Assembly: GCF_040436345.1 (NCBI RefSeq)
Contig: NC_133227.1
Span: 22,938,671-23,002,670, forward strand
Length of the DNA: 64,000 bases
Origin: Pagrus major
Lineage: Eukaryota > Chordata > Actinopteri > Spariformes > Sparidae
Reading direction: 5' to 3'
The position numbers and the translations under genes are program-made. Of the stretch, positions 51,589-61,431 are shown in pieces; the stretch's first letter is position 1, and every line of letters begins with the position of its first letter. Under the pieces are notes generated by a model. It searched no databases, had not been told where the DNA came from, and saw only the letters and a list, made by a program, of their open reading frames with translations.

Positions 51589-51816
51589 GTACTAATAACA
51601 AACACACATGGTCACAAAAACACAACCAGAGGCTTCAGAAGGAACGAGCACAAGAGAAGTTTGTTTAAAGTTGAAAACCTCAGCAGAACGGGAGAAAGAC
51701 CATTTGTTCTTTTCTATTTTCCTGTTTTTATCACTTTTAAATGAGGAAACGACATGAAAGAAGTCAGTAAAGATCAGAGTACCTGTGAGGAGAGCGAGAA
51801 GCAGAACGACCTTCAT
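46747..51816 (-). CDS. TIM-family receptor, complete (HAVCR/TIMD4-like), copy 1
   Basis: Type I membrane receptor; TIM proteins bind phosphatidylserine and tune T-cell and phagocyte responses. Exons: 51783-51816, 50698-51045, 49423-49494, 49234-49292, 48884-48974, 48423-48450, 46747-46822; every phase agrees, giving 235 residues. Order: signal peptide MKVVLLLALLT; IgV domain with LSCTYN, AVCWGRG, SGCYNQ, YQLLGRL, DVSLTILNVTDSDAGRYGCR and the lipid-binding-loop motif WFND; two short Thr/Ser mucin exons (TTTSTLNTETSTEPTT; TSSSSSISAE); a transmembrane helix (LPVVLVCVLFGLIAAVTVGG) then basic IRRW; and a tail with ENVYQI and EYEYCP. Ig cysteines number four, not the six of mammalian TIMs. Several NxT/S sites fit glycosylation. 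Human TIM genes lie on 5q33, matching the neighbours. Orthology to TIM1, 3 or 4 is unresolved. Confidence 0.92.
48541..48632. repeat. Foldback hairpin element, copy C
   Basis: CTCATTCCCAGGTTGTCAAA faces TTAACGACCTGGGAATGAG, and inner TACTGACG faces CGTCAGTA. It lies in a TIM copy 1 intron. The arms differ in sequence from copy B yet still pair. Confidence 0.8.
51543..51588. repeat. (AAT)n microsatellite
   Basis: About 15 AAT units in intron 1 of TIM copy 1; absent from the matching place in copy 2. Confidence 0.95.
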
Positions 51817-54298
51817 GATGAAGCGAGTCACACTGACGCACTGTCATCACAAACACTCCATTTAACCACACAGCTGCATTGCACACTGTAAAAAATGATC
51901 CACAAACTAAAAACAACTAACAGAGACGACATTATGAATGAATTACTTACAACAGGAAGTGATAAATTACTATCAATCAATTAAGACCTATCAAATACAA
52001 GTCTTTGAGATAAATATTTATAGTCAAATAAGAATGTTTATATTTCCTCTGTCATTTACTTTTTTTTTAACCTCATATTTCTCTGGCAGGAATGAACGAA
52101 TGAATTGTGTTTTGGTCTTCATGTATGACCTAAATCTACTGATATTTCTGTTAAGAACAGGATTTCAGCAAATGGACCACATGTTAGAGATAAAGGAACT
52201 ATCTGAGGGGGAGGTCAATTCATCAGTCACTATATCTTAACCAGGCCAATGACTTCAGAGCCTCTAACGGTCTCCAGTGTGTTAGTATTAACACATTGGT
52301 CAGATGAATCGTAGGGTGTGTTCAACACATGACTTCCTGTTTGCAGCATTTGGTTTCGGCTGCTTCCTCGAACTCTGAGTTGTATTTTATCAAAGGCTGA
52401 CAGCTGAGTGCCACACTGCAAAAAGTATCTGCAGCTCGTTGTCCTGTTCGCTGAAAGAATATATAAGAATTTTTAACTCAGACTTTTAAAAGTAAATTAT
52501 AGCCAACCACCAACAAATAGAGTTGCATTTATTGTTCTTTCTACAAAAAGAAAACAATGTGGAGATATTTATTAATATCCTGATAATCAACAAGTGTTGC
52601 ACATACACAATATTTATTTGATTAACTATCTTTTCATGTATTCATTTTTAGCATTTATTTGTTTGCTTATCCCTTATTTTAACAATTAAAATATCCATTT
52701 ATTTATTTAAGTATTTATTTAGGCCTTTATTTAAGTATTTGCTAATCTTATTGATTATGAATAGGCCGTGTTTAATCCTTCATACCTCCCTTCCTCCTCT
52801 GGGGCTTGTGAAAACAGGAATACTCTAATACAGCAAAAATACAATGATAAAAAATAATATACATTATATGAGTGCAGGTGTACCATTCAGTGCCTGTAGA
52901 TGGCACAGAAACAGCATAGTTATTAAAGATGTTACTGTGATTACCTGCCTGACACTGTCATGTAGAGGCTACAGCCTTTAGAGGATGCTTAAAGACTGTA
53001 TTACAGATTTTTTATCAATGAGTTAAAATACATTTTGACTTGTCTACATCATATATTTGTCTCTCATAAGTTAAAACATGTGTGCCTCCCCATATTTAGT
53101 AAACCTGCAATACCCATTTTGTCCACAACACTGTGGTTAATGGACAAGTGGCGCTGTCGAGCTGAAACAAATAAAACATAACTATGCATTTTCTTTTGTT
53201 TCATTTCACAGGAATATAAACGACACAAATCACTAAAACAAACTACAGTTCAGACTTTACGACAGTACAGCAGGATTTTAAGAAGGAATTAATCATTTTC
53301 CATCACAATGAAAATAAAACACTACTTTCTCTCATAGACAGCAATTAAAATGTGGTCAAAATGCACCAGTCTCAGCATGTTATCCATAAATTACAAGCAG
53401 AACTTCAGTCCATGATTTAAACATTTTTTAAGGTTTGGCTGGGAGATAAAAACTTTAAGGACAAATCCTGTTGATAGATGTTTAAAATTAAGCACACTGC
53501 AGGTGAATCTCATTAAATTAAAAAGTAACATTATTTTACTTGAATATTCTAAAAGATCTTAAACTTAAACTTCCTGCAGATAACTGGTATTAATTCCAAG
53601 TAAAAAGGAAACAATATTTAATCACATCACAACAATAAAAGCATCATTGAGCTGCAGAACAGCGCCACTCTGCGGTCAGTGACGCCATCTGGTGGCCACA
53701 GAGCGGAACTGCAGTAAATCATGACCACATGGCAGAAAAGAAAAAGCTAATTATGGCTAATTATGTGATAAGGATTATAGTTTACAGTTTAGTAACAAAG
53801 ACATTGTTGGTTTATGTAACTGCAATCATTTCACTCATAAAGATATAACTGCTTTAGTTATATTACAGGTAAAATGCGCCATATTCCTCATAAACTTACA
53901 GCATTTTGGATTGAATTATCTCATTAAAGTGATCAATTCAAACCTTTAACTAGTAACAAAACCAATGCTGGTACATAAAGTCTATCTAACATGTATTTAT
54001 AAATGTACTGGTCAGTACATTTCAAGTATCTTACATCTACTTGATGGATATTTGTATTAATCTAAATAAATATAACAAATACAAAAACCATCTGAATCAC
54101 ATTATATGATCTTAATTGCTCTGTAAATAACATACCTGAACTACTTAAACCAATATTTTTACAACTGTTGGTGTGTAAGTAACTTTTTGAGGCGGGAAAT
54201 ATGAACATGACTCATGTATTGTAGCTTAGCATCGTTAGCTAACTTAGCTACTGCGGATTAGCCGTGCAGTCTAACAGGTGAATAACGTCAATAAAACT
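51817..54298. other. Intergenic, AT-rich
   Basis: TTTA-rich patch at 52690-52735. No exon, RNA gene or named repeat recognised. Confidence 0.55.
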
Positions 54299-54484
54299 TT
54301 AACAGCAGCGGATAAAATCGACAGTGAAGATGAAGTAAAGGCTGAGTAGTTGGCTAAATGCTGCTTGAAGCTTCGTGAAGATGACAACGTGGTAATGAAG
54401 TATAAAACAGATAATAAGGGGAACAATTAGCGAAGGAAGGAATAAAAACGCTGCGTCACAGCCGCTGGAACAGGTCGACGCCAT
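54299..54484 (-). CDS. Small hydrophobic reading frame after a YY1-type start (tentative)
   Basis: A 61-residue open frame starts at an ATG within ACAAGATGGCGTC, the same context as zmat2's start, in a locally CpG-richer stretch (about 54440-54660). It begins MASTCSSGCDAA, followed by a hydrophobic stretch (FLFLPSLIVPLIICFILHY) that could span a membrane. It resembles no family I know. The start context suggests a genuine promoter; the coding claim is weak, and it may be a non-coding first exon. Confidence 0.25.
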   Translation of the reverse strand: MASTCSSGCDAAFLFLPSLIVPLIICFILHYHVVIFTKLQAAFSQLLSLYFIFTVDFIRCC

Positions 54485-54807
54485 CTTGTGAAGTAACAAC
54501 AACGAGCGCACCAAACTACAGCAAGAAAACAACGATTTTATCTTCATCATCACATGCTGACAGCAACAACACAAAGAAACAAACTTACTTTCTCCTCATG
54601 TGCCAGGAGCAGAGTTTAATGTCCATCCGCATCATCGACCACCGTCTTCCTCAGGTAATTACAACAACATGTCGGCTACCAGCAGAGGGCGCTACAGGCT
54701 CTCTGACAACACTGAGCAACAGTTGTATCTAATGTGAGGACAGTTTCACTTAAAAATGCCGTTTTTGTTTGTATTTTTATCTGCTTGCTTTTATCCAAAA
54801 GAACCCA

Positions 54808-54985
54808 AATGAGTTTAGATTTGTTATGATATGAACCACGTAAAATAAAGTCACATTTTGTCCTTTTTACTGTTCACACGGGAAATGTAAGTCTCTGTCT
54901 CACCTCAGCACTGATACCTGCTGCATAGCTGTCTGCCGTCTGCTCTGTAGACTCTGTGGAGCTGAAACACATCATGACCAGGGGT
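54808..54985 (-). pseudogene. Relic of a third TIM copy (mucin exons)
   Basis: Sequence from GAGTTTAGATTTGTTATG to the donor CTCACCTC matches 49141-49240 of TIM copy 1. It then passes directly into sequence matching the other mucin exon (49423-49494), so the intron between them is missing. The encoded Thr/Ser text (STESTEQTADSY, AGISAE) is recognisable, but the fused exon is out of frame with its own acceptor. No Ig, transmembrane or tail exon accompanies it. Confidence 0.75.
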
Positions 54986-55110
54986 GGACTGGGACAAAAA
55001 CTCAGCCCTGGCATTTTCTGTCCAGACCAGCCCACTACATTATCAGCGGACACCATTAATCAACCAATCAATCTTTGTTACCTCTACCAGTTGGGTGGAG
55101 GGGGGAGAAA
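54980..55110. repeat. Interspersed repeat, CAGGGGTGGACTGGGACAAA type
   Basis: CAGGGGTGGACTGGGACAAA and TGTCCAGACCAGCCCACTA match a widespread fish repeat. It directly follows the TIM relic. Its other end is not clear. Confidence 0.55.
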
Positions 55111-55920
55111 GAGCGAGAGAGACAGAGAGACAGAGACAGGGAGATAAGGACAAACAGAGACAATAATAACAAAATATCCTGACAAATAATCTAAATAGAA
55201 ACATATTACAGACAGTAGCAGCATTAGAGCTGGAACTCATTTGTATTAACGGTGACTCAGTCATTATGAAACCATAAATAGAGAATTGAAAAAAATAAAA
55301 TAAAATCTATAGCTGTGTGAAAAAGTCTAAGAATTACAGGTCTGAACAGATATGCATTATCATATACGCGTATGTGCACAAGTATGTATTGCCCTACTTC
55401 CTCGTCCGCAGCCAGCCAGCTCCACTCCTCACCAAATTCGTGACCCGCAAGAAACAGCAAACAGAACTTGTACTCAGTATCTGTGTACTGACAAGTATAT
55501 GTAGCCAAGTAGCCTTTTTGTGACGTGGTGACACCTTTAGTACAAACTGCAAAACCTTGTTAATAACCTGCAAAAGCATGTCACATGCTCAAAATAGAGG
55601 TCATTCCTCAAAACCAAGTATTCATATCAATGAAAGTGTGTGTGTCATAAAAAAAAGTCCTGACACCATCATTTATGAACAAGATAGTCAAATGGCTTTG
55701 TCGTGTTTTCATTAGGACACTTTACTAGTGTTTCCCAGTGCAAAAAAGCCAGATCTTTGTGACCTGAAAATGCTCAAGATAACACTATACACAGCCATTT
55801 GAAAACTACAGCAAAAGTAACACATTTACACACAAATTAAAGTTACACACAAATTATACCTATTAGATAGTTATCACTTCAGTGAACAATAAATGAATTA
55901 AAAGATTACAATAAATAAAC
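55111..55920. other. Unassigned sequence
   Basis: GAGA-rich tract at 55103-55145; otherwise nothing recognised. Confidence 0.5.
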
Positions 55921-56683
55921 CAGGTGCATGTACAGTGAATTTGGTCAATATCACTCCTTGCAATAAGGACTTACAGGGTGCAGTCACTTTTCGGCAGGCC
56001 CTGCCGAAAAGTGACTGCACCCTGTAACTCTGGATTGGGAGGGGTTACATTCTCTGTCTTTTCAGCATTAATAGTAGAGGAAACCAGGTGCATGTACAGT
56101 GAATTTGGTCAATATCACTCCTTGCAATAAGGACTTACAGGGTGCAGTCACTTTTCGGAAGGGCATGCCGAAAAGTGACTGCACCCTGTAACTCTGGATT
56201 GGGAGGGGTTACATTCTCTGTCTTTTCAGCATTAATAGTAGAGGAAACCAGGTGCATGTACAGTGAATTTGGTCAATATCACTCCTTGCAATCCAGAGTT
56301 ACAGGGTGCAGTCACTTTTCGGAAGGGCATGCCGAAAAGTGACTGCACCCTGTAACTCTGGATTGGGAGGGGTTACATTCTCTGTCTTTTCAGCATTAAT
56401 AGTAGAGGAAACCAGGTGCATGTACAGTGAATTTGGTCAATATCACTCCTTGCAATCCAGAGTTACAGGGTGCAGTCACTTTTCGGAAGGGCATGCCGAA
56501 AAGTGACTGCACCCTGTAACTCTGGATTGGGAGGGGTTACATTCTCTGTCTTTTCAGCATTAATAGTAGAGGAAACCAGGTGCATGTACAGTGAATTTGG
56601 TCAATATCACTCCTTGCAATCCAGAGTTACAGGGTGCAGTCACTTTTCGGCAGGCCCTGCCGAAAAGTGACTGCACCCTGTAA
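55921..56683. repeat. 164-bp satellite with a palindrome in every unit
   Basis: Four full units of exactly 164 bp start at 55921, 56085, 56249 and 56413, and a partial fifth starts at 56577. Each holds a palindrome with arm TTACAGGGTGCAGTCACTTT and a centre of either GGCAGGCCCTGCC or GGAAGGGCATGCC. Units are almost identical. In units 3-5 the left arm extends further outward than in units 1-2. Short open frames across it are by-products. Confidence 0.97.
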
Positions 56684-57507
56684 GTTTATTTCATTAAAGT
56701 TTAAGTTTATTTCATTAAAGAAGAACAAAGGATGACACTGAAGGAGTTTCTAGATGATTAACGTGTTTTTGCTCTTCATTTGACTGACTTCGGACAGAGT
56801 TTGATTTACCAACTGGCTCCGCTGGTGGTAGTGCTCTCTTGCCTTTGATCTGATTGGTTGAATTTACCCTGAGTTAGCCGGTGATAGACGAGAGGGGTTC
56901 GTTCAATCACCCGCCAAGTATTTATGTTTTTAAAGGGCCTGCCCCTTTGTCAAACAGTTTCTGGTAATGACTTTCCAGATTGTTCTGTGTAACAAACCAT
57001 CTGGTGCATCAGGCAACAAAGTTTCGCCCTTCATTGGGTTTTTAAATACAGACAGAAGCAGAGCTTTGACTGCTGAGTGGTGAGAGGACAATCACCTTCA
57101 ATGTGCCGACAGAGCTCAGGAAGTTTCAACCTTTAAAAAGTGGAAGAAACATGAACTGTAAATATGTATTTCTTTCTCCTTGTTTATCTTTGTGGCCATT
57201 TCATACGTTTTTTTTTTATACTTTTCCTATGATTTAAGACACCTTCTGTTTTAAACAATAACCAGAGACAAAGTAGGCTTTGAGAGACGTCTGTTTTAAT
57301 TAGAGCAGAACACTAATACAACAGCTGTTATCAGTACGGTATTCAGCACAAAACATAGACAAATATTTAAATAGATGATAAATGTTAAACATTCAATAGA
57401 AAATAGGGTTGTTTTTTTATTATCTGAGTGCAGTAATAATTGTTTTTGATTCTAACTCCAAAAACAAAAATAACCAAATGAATCACAAATCCTATGTATG
57501 AGTTTAC
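56684..57507. other. Spacer between satellite and TIM copy 2
   Basis: Begins with a 20-bp duplication (AAGTTTATTTCATTAAAG twice, 56683-56719). Otherwise no gene. Confidence 0.55.
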
Positions 57508-57513
57508 TTTATT
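57508..57513 (-). terminator. Poly(A) signal of TIM copy 2
   Basis: AATAAA on the minus strand about 130 nt after the stop of TIM copy 2. Confidence 0.6.
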
Positions 57514-57644
57514 GTTTTATAAAAAAATAAAAATAAGAAGTGAAAAATGCACAACAGGTGAGAGGCAGTGGACAGCACAATAAAGGTGCGTTGTGTACAG
57601 GTGAGGCACAGCAGGCTGAAAACAAGGTGAGCTCTGATTGGTCG

Positions 57645-59717
57645 TCACATGTAGATGTCCTCTACATCTACAGACATCTGCTGTGTGATTGGTGTTTTCA
57701 TTGGAACGACACGATTACAGACAACTGTAGAGAGAAGAAAAAGTTAGCATCTGTCAGTTTGTGTGTGTGTGTGTTTGTGTGTGTGTGTTTGTGTGGGTGT
57801 GTGTTACCATAATGAGACTCCTCCTCTTTCTCCTGCTTCTCTGCGTCCTTTGTCTCGTTGCCGCGGTTACCCTGCATCACCACATAAACATTTTCCGCCG
57901 GCTGATCTAAAACAGAAGAGCAGATTATAATCCAATGATTTTATATTAAAGTGAATCTGTTGAGATTTTCTGATTTTTTCCTGATTGGCTGTTGTACCTG
58001 TGGTCGTCTGGCTCCTCCTCCTCCTCATGAGGATGAAGAACATGATGAAGAACAGCAGCAAGAGGAAGCAGCAGATCAACACAGACACAAACACAGTGCT
58101 GGTGCTGGTGCTGGTGCTGGTGCTGGTGCTGGTGCTGCTGCTGCTGCTGGTGCTGGTGCTGTTGCTGCTGCCGCTGCTGCCACCTGCTGACAGACAGACA
58201 GACAGACAGTGTTTCTGATTCTCAGCAGTAGAGTATGTGAAAGGTTTGATATCTTTTAAAAGCATCAGCGAGGAAACATCAGAGCTGAGTCCAACTTCAT
58301 TTGTAAAAAGCATCTTTGTCAAAATGTATTTAAAGTATATAAAATGAAACACAACAACAATGTATCTGCATTGGATTTTAGACTTTGGAAAACATTTGAA
58401 CCATTAACTCGTTGCTTACTATGACGTTTATAGCTGCGTGTCTATCGGCTCTTTATTAGTCATTATAATGAACGTATTGCCTTTTTCTGCATGACCATAT
58501 TCTACAACTACCAGGTCAGCAACTTAAGAGTTTTCCCTGAATAACATCCTAATTACTTCTAATTAATGGTAAGTTGTTATACATAAATTACAATCTTAAT
58601 ATTCTTTGCTCAGTGTGGGTATCAGTATTGTAATTCACGTTGAAAAACATCCGTACTTACTATCAAGAAGCAGAAATTAGGAGGTTAAAGAGGAAAACCT
58701 CACAGTTTAAGGAACAGTTCACCAGAGGTGGGTAGCAAAGCTTGATTTATGCTTCTGTGTTGAATCCAGCCGGCGAAACCTCTGCTCCACTAACCCTGAC
58801 AAGTTAGACTTTCTTTTTTTTAAGTTATTCACTACTCAAGTAACTTCTTCAGTCAGTACTTTTGTACTCAAATAGTTCAAGTTCGAGTAGTTCAAGTAGC
58901 ATTCATCCTCATGCTGATATAAAGTCAGGTGAGGGTTCATAGTCCACAAACCATTTCTGGAGCTTCACAGCAAAACAGTGTTGCAGCGTTCTCCTAAACA
59001 ACTGTAGCTTCCCAAGTTTCCCAAATTGATTGGAAAAGACATTATGTACATTCTTTAAAGGATATGCACAGATTTGGGAAAAGTTTCGAAAAAAATCAAT
59101 AAACTCATTTAAAAAACAGGATGAATGCATCCTGTTTTTATTCAGACCTGAGTGAGGAAAAAAGATAAAGTTTTGGACTTCAACGCATCACTCTTGGACT
59201 TCTAAAGTTTGGACATTTGAACCAATGTTGTTGGGAGCATCATCCTCCAATCTGCTTCCTGTTGTAGATCTCACTGCTGAAACTCAGGGTCTTTTAATAA
59301 AAAAAAATAGATGTGCAAACTTCAGCCTTCTTGCACGAACTTCAAAATATTTTAATAATATTTTCTCACCTGTCTCAACGGTCAAATCAAAGTGCTGTTT
59401 GTTATCATTGAACCATCCAGGGATTTCCACCCTACATCCGTACCGTCCAGCGTCTGAATCTGTGACGTTCAGTATCGTCAGAGAAACATCTCCTTTAGCC
59501 AGTCGTCCCAGTAACTGATACCTGCTGGAAGCTCTGGTTCCTTCTATCACTTTACAACCGTCTGTGGCGATGAGCTGGTTGTAACAGCCTGATAGTGGTA
59601 GGTCTCCTCGACCCCAGCAGACTGACAGCGCTCCGTAGTACTTGAAGTTGTATGTACATGGCAGAGTGGCGTTCTGACCGGTTTGACCAACAACGCTTTT
59701 GCTGCTGGATTCACTGA
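57645..59717 (-). CDS. TIM-family receptor, copy 2 (5' exon not found)
   Basis: Paralogue of TIM copy 1. Exons seen: 59370-59717 (IgV), 57998-58186 (stalk and transmembrane), 57808-57906 and 57645-57724 (tail). All are in phase and give about 237 residues after the expected split codon. The IgV has LPCTYN, SVCWGRG, SGCYNQ, DVSLTILNVTDSDAGRYGCR and WFND; an extra Cys sits in TDGCKV. The stalk is a Ser-Thr repeat encoded by a GGTGCT hexamer, leading into a hydrophobic VFVSVLICCFLLLLFFIMFF helix and an RRRR stop-transfer. The tail carries ENVYVVMQ, SHYG and a terminal EDIYM, possible SH2 or PI3K-type docking tyrosines. The IgV exon begins in phase 1, like copy 1, but no matching signal-peptide exon is recognisable up to the window edge. 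It may lie beyond 64000 or be lost. Confidence 0.85.
58080..58180 (-). repeat. Coding GCTGGT hexamer repeat in TIM copy 2 stalk
   Basis: About 15 GCTGGT/GCTGCT units on the plus strand encode Ser-Thr and Ser-Ser on the minus strand. Slippage here would change stalk length in steps of two residues. Confidence 0.9.
58187..59369. other. Intron of TIM copy 2
   Basis: A GACA tract (58189-58208) sits at the acceptor of the stalk exon. A weak ACTTTTGTACTCAAATAG-type repeat lies at 58715-58890. Confidence 0.55.
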
Positions 59718-59913
59718 CTGTAGAGAAAACGAGAACAAACAAGTAAATTAACTTCAGGTTTGGTCAGCATCTAAAATCTGCTTGTTACTGAAACTATCTC
59801 AACTGTCAGATTGATGTATCACCTGTTTCAAATTGTTCTGTTACTGTTTTACTTTTTCTAAATTGTTTCTTTTTATCTGTTTTACTGACAGATGACTTTA
59901 TTGTGTCTTTTTG

Positions 59914-60236
59914 TAGATTAGATTAGATTAGATAGACATTATTTATCCCACAACGGGGAAATTCACTTGTTACAACAGCTCAAGATGCAGGAAAAAGAGT
60001 CAGACAAATACGAAAATAAATAGAAAAAAATAAGATATTTACAAAAAACAAACAAGTGAGTGGAAAGTGACTGTTCAGGTAGTGCTTGAGTTAAACAGTC
60101 TGATGGCTGTGGGGATGAATGATCTGCGGTAGCGCTCCGTCTTACACAGTGGGTGTGAGAGTCTGCTGCTGTCCATGATTGACGTCAGCTTGGCTAACAT
60201 CCTCCTCTCACCCACCACCTCAATTTTTGCAACTCG
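59914..60236 (-). mobile_element. 5'-truncated LINE 3' end
   Basis: The minus strand ends in a TCTAA microsatellite tail (59914-59934), with the fish-LINE-like phrase TTTATCCCACAACGGGGAAA nearby. Upstream it encodes a C-terminal fragment (MDSSRLSHPLCKTERYRRSF, IPTAIRLFNSS) typical of the end of reverse-transcriptase frames in L2/CR1/Rex-type elements. Flanks CTTTTTG and CTTTTG look like a short target-site duplication. The corresponding place in TIM copy 1 (near 51265) lacks the insertion. Confidence 0.75.
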
Positions 60237-61431
60237 CCTTTTGCTGAGTTGCAACTCAAGACAATAAAAACTGAACCGATGATGAGCTACTAAAACCCAC
60301 AACATGTTGGTTTGGGTCATTCATCAGACCACTGAAACGCCTTCAGAGCGTGCAGAGCCTATTATTATCAGATGATCTGTTTATGTCGGCCTGCAACATC
60401 TTTTTCTCAGAGTAACATCTATTATGTTACTCTGAGAAAAAGATGTTTGGTCTCATGTGACAGCTGAATGTGATGAGCTCATTAACTGCGACAAATGATT
60501 TTCCTTAGTACATAACTAATTATAACAAAATATATAATACTGAAAATGAAAACTGGGCTGCAGGAGAAGTGAAATGAAAATAAAAAGTTCAAAAACTCCA
60601 AAAGAAAATTGGTATGGAGGGAAAATTTGTTGATGAGAACAAGAAAGACATTATTGTCAGTAACAGCAAAGTAGTAACTGTTGTTTTTCTCCTCAATTCA
60701 ACTTAACTTTATTTATATTGCACTTTACAAACAAGCATGTAAAACAAAACAAAGACAGGAGGCCAACGGGTCAGTGACAAATGAGGGTTTGCATTATGAG
60801 CAATTCAAAAATGTTTAAAAAAATTGTTTTAAAAGCTTGCATCAGGTTTGCTAAAATGTATATTTTGTATTTATGTTGGTTTCATGTAATTTGAAATAGC
60901 ATTTTAACTATTTTTTACGAAAGGTAAGACTGATTGCCCCTGAATATGTCAAGTGGTGTAACCACAACAAAAGGAGAAATATTAAATATTTCTTTCCACC
61001 TAGAGTGTATGCAAGTGTACTTATAAAAACAGTTACTTAATTTTAAAATATCACATGAAAATAGATTTTAATAAGGATTATTTTAAATTACAATTGTATG
61101 CGTTTTGGTAATATAGAGCAGTACAAATGCTGAAAACACTGTTTTCTTAATAATATTTGACAAATTATGTATAAACTGTTAAAAAATATGTTAATACATT
61201 GCAATAGAGGATTACATCTTATTTGTTATTATGAATTTTCCTGTATATTATAATATTTTTATGAAAAATACTGGTTACACCAATTGACACAAACCAGTTA
61301 CACCACCTGACTATGTTGCTTCTACAGTCAAAGGCCATTGTTTGTTGAAGAAACTGGCACTAAAAATCAAGCATGACAGTGACCGAGGTCAATTGAACTT
61401 TTTTTTAAATTATTTTCAATGAAGAAAAAAC
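60237..61431. other. TIM-duplication homology, then AT-rich sequence
   Basis: 60240-60500 matches 51265-51520 of TIM copy 1 intron 1, so the duplication extends here. Beyond 60500 the similarity stops just where copy 1 would lead to its signal exon. A CTTTATTTATATTGCACTTT repeat phrase is at 60707-60727. Confidence 0.65.

Noticed and set aside
56142-56670. Three consecutive identical 66-residue frames, as if a repeated small protein
   Set aside because: They are the 164-bp satellite read three times; each frame crosses the palindrome and stops in the spacer. No start or codon signal beyond the repeat.
57951-58218. Plus-strand Ala-Gly or Leu-Val repeat frames
   Set aside because: Antisense reading of the Ser-Thr hexamer that encodes the TIM copy 2 stalk.
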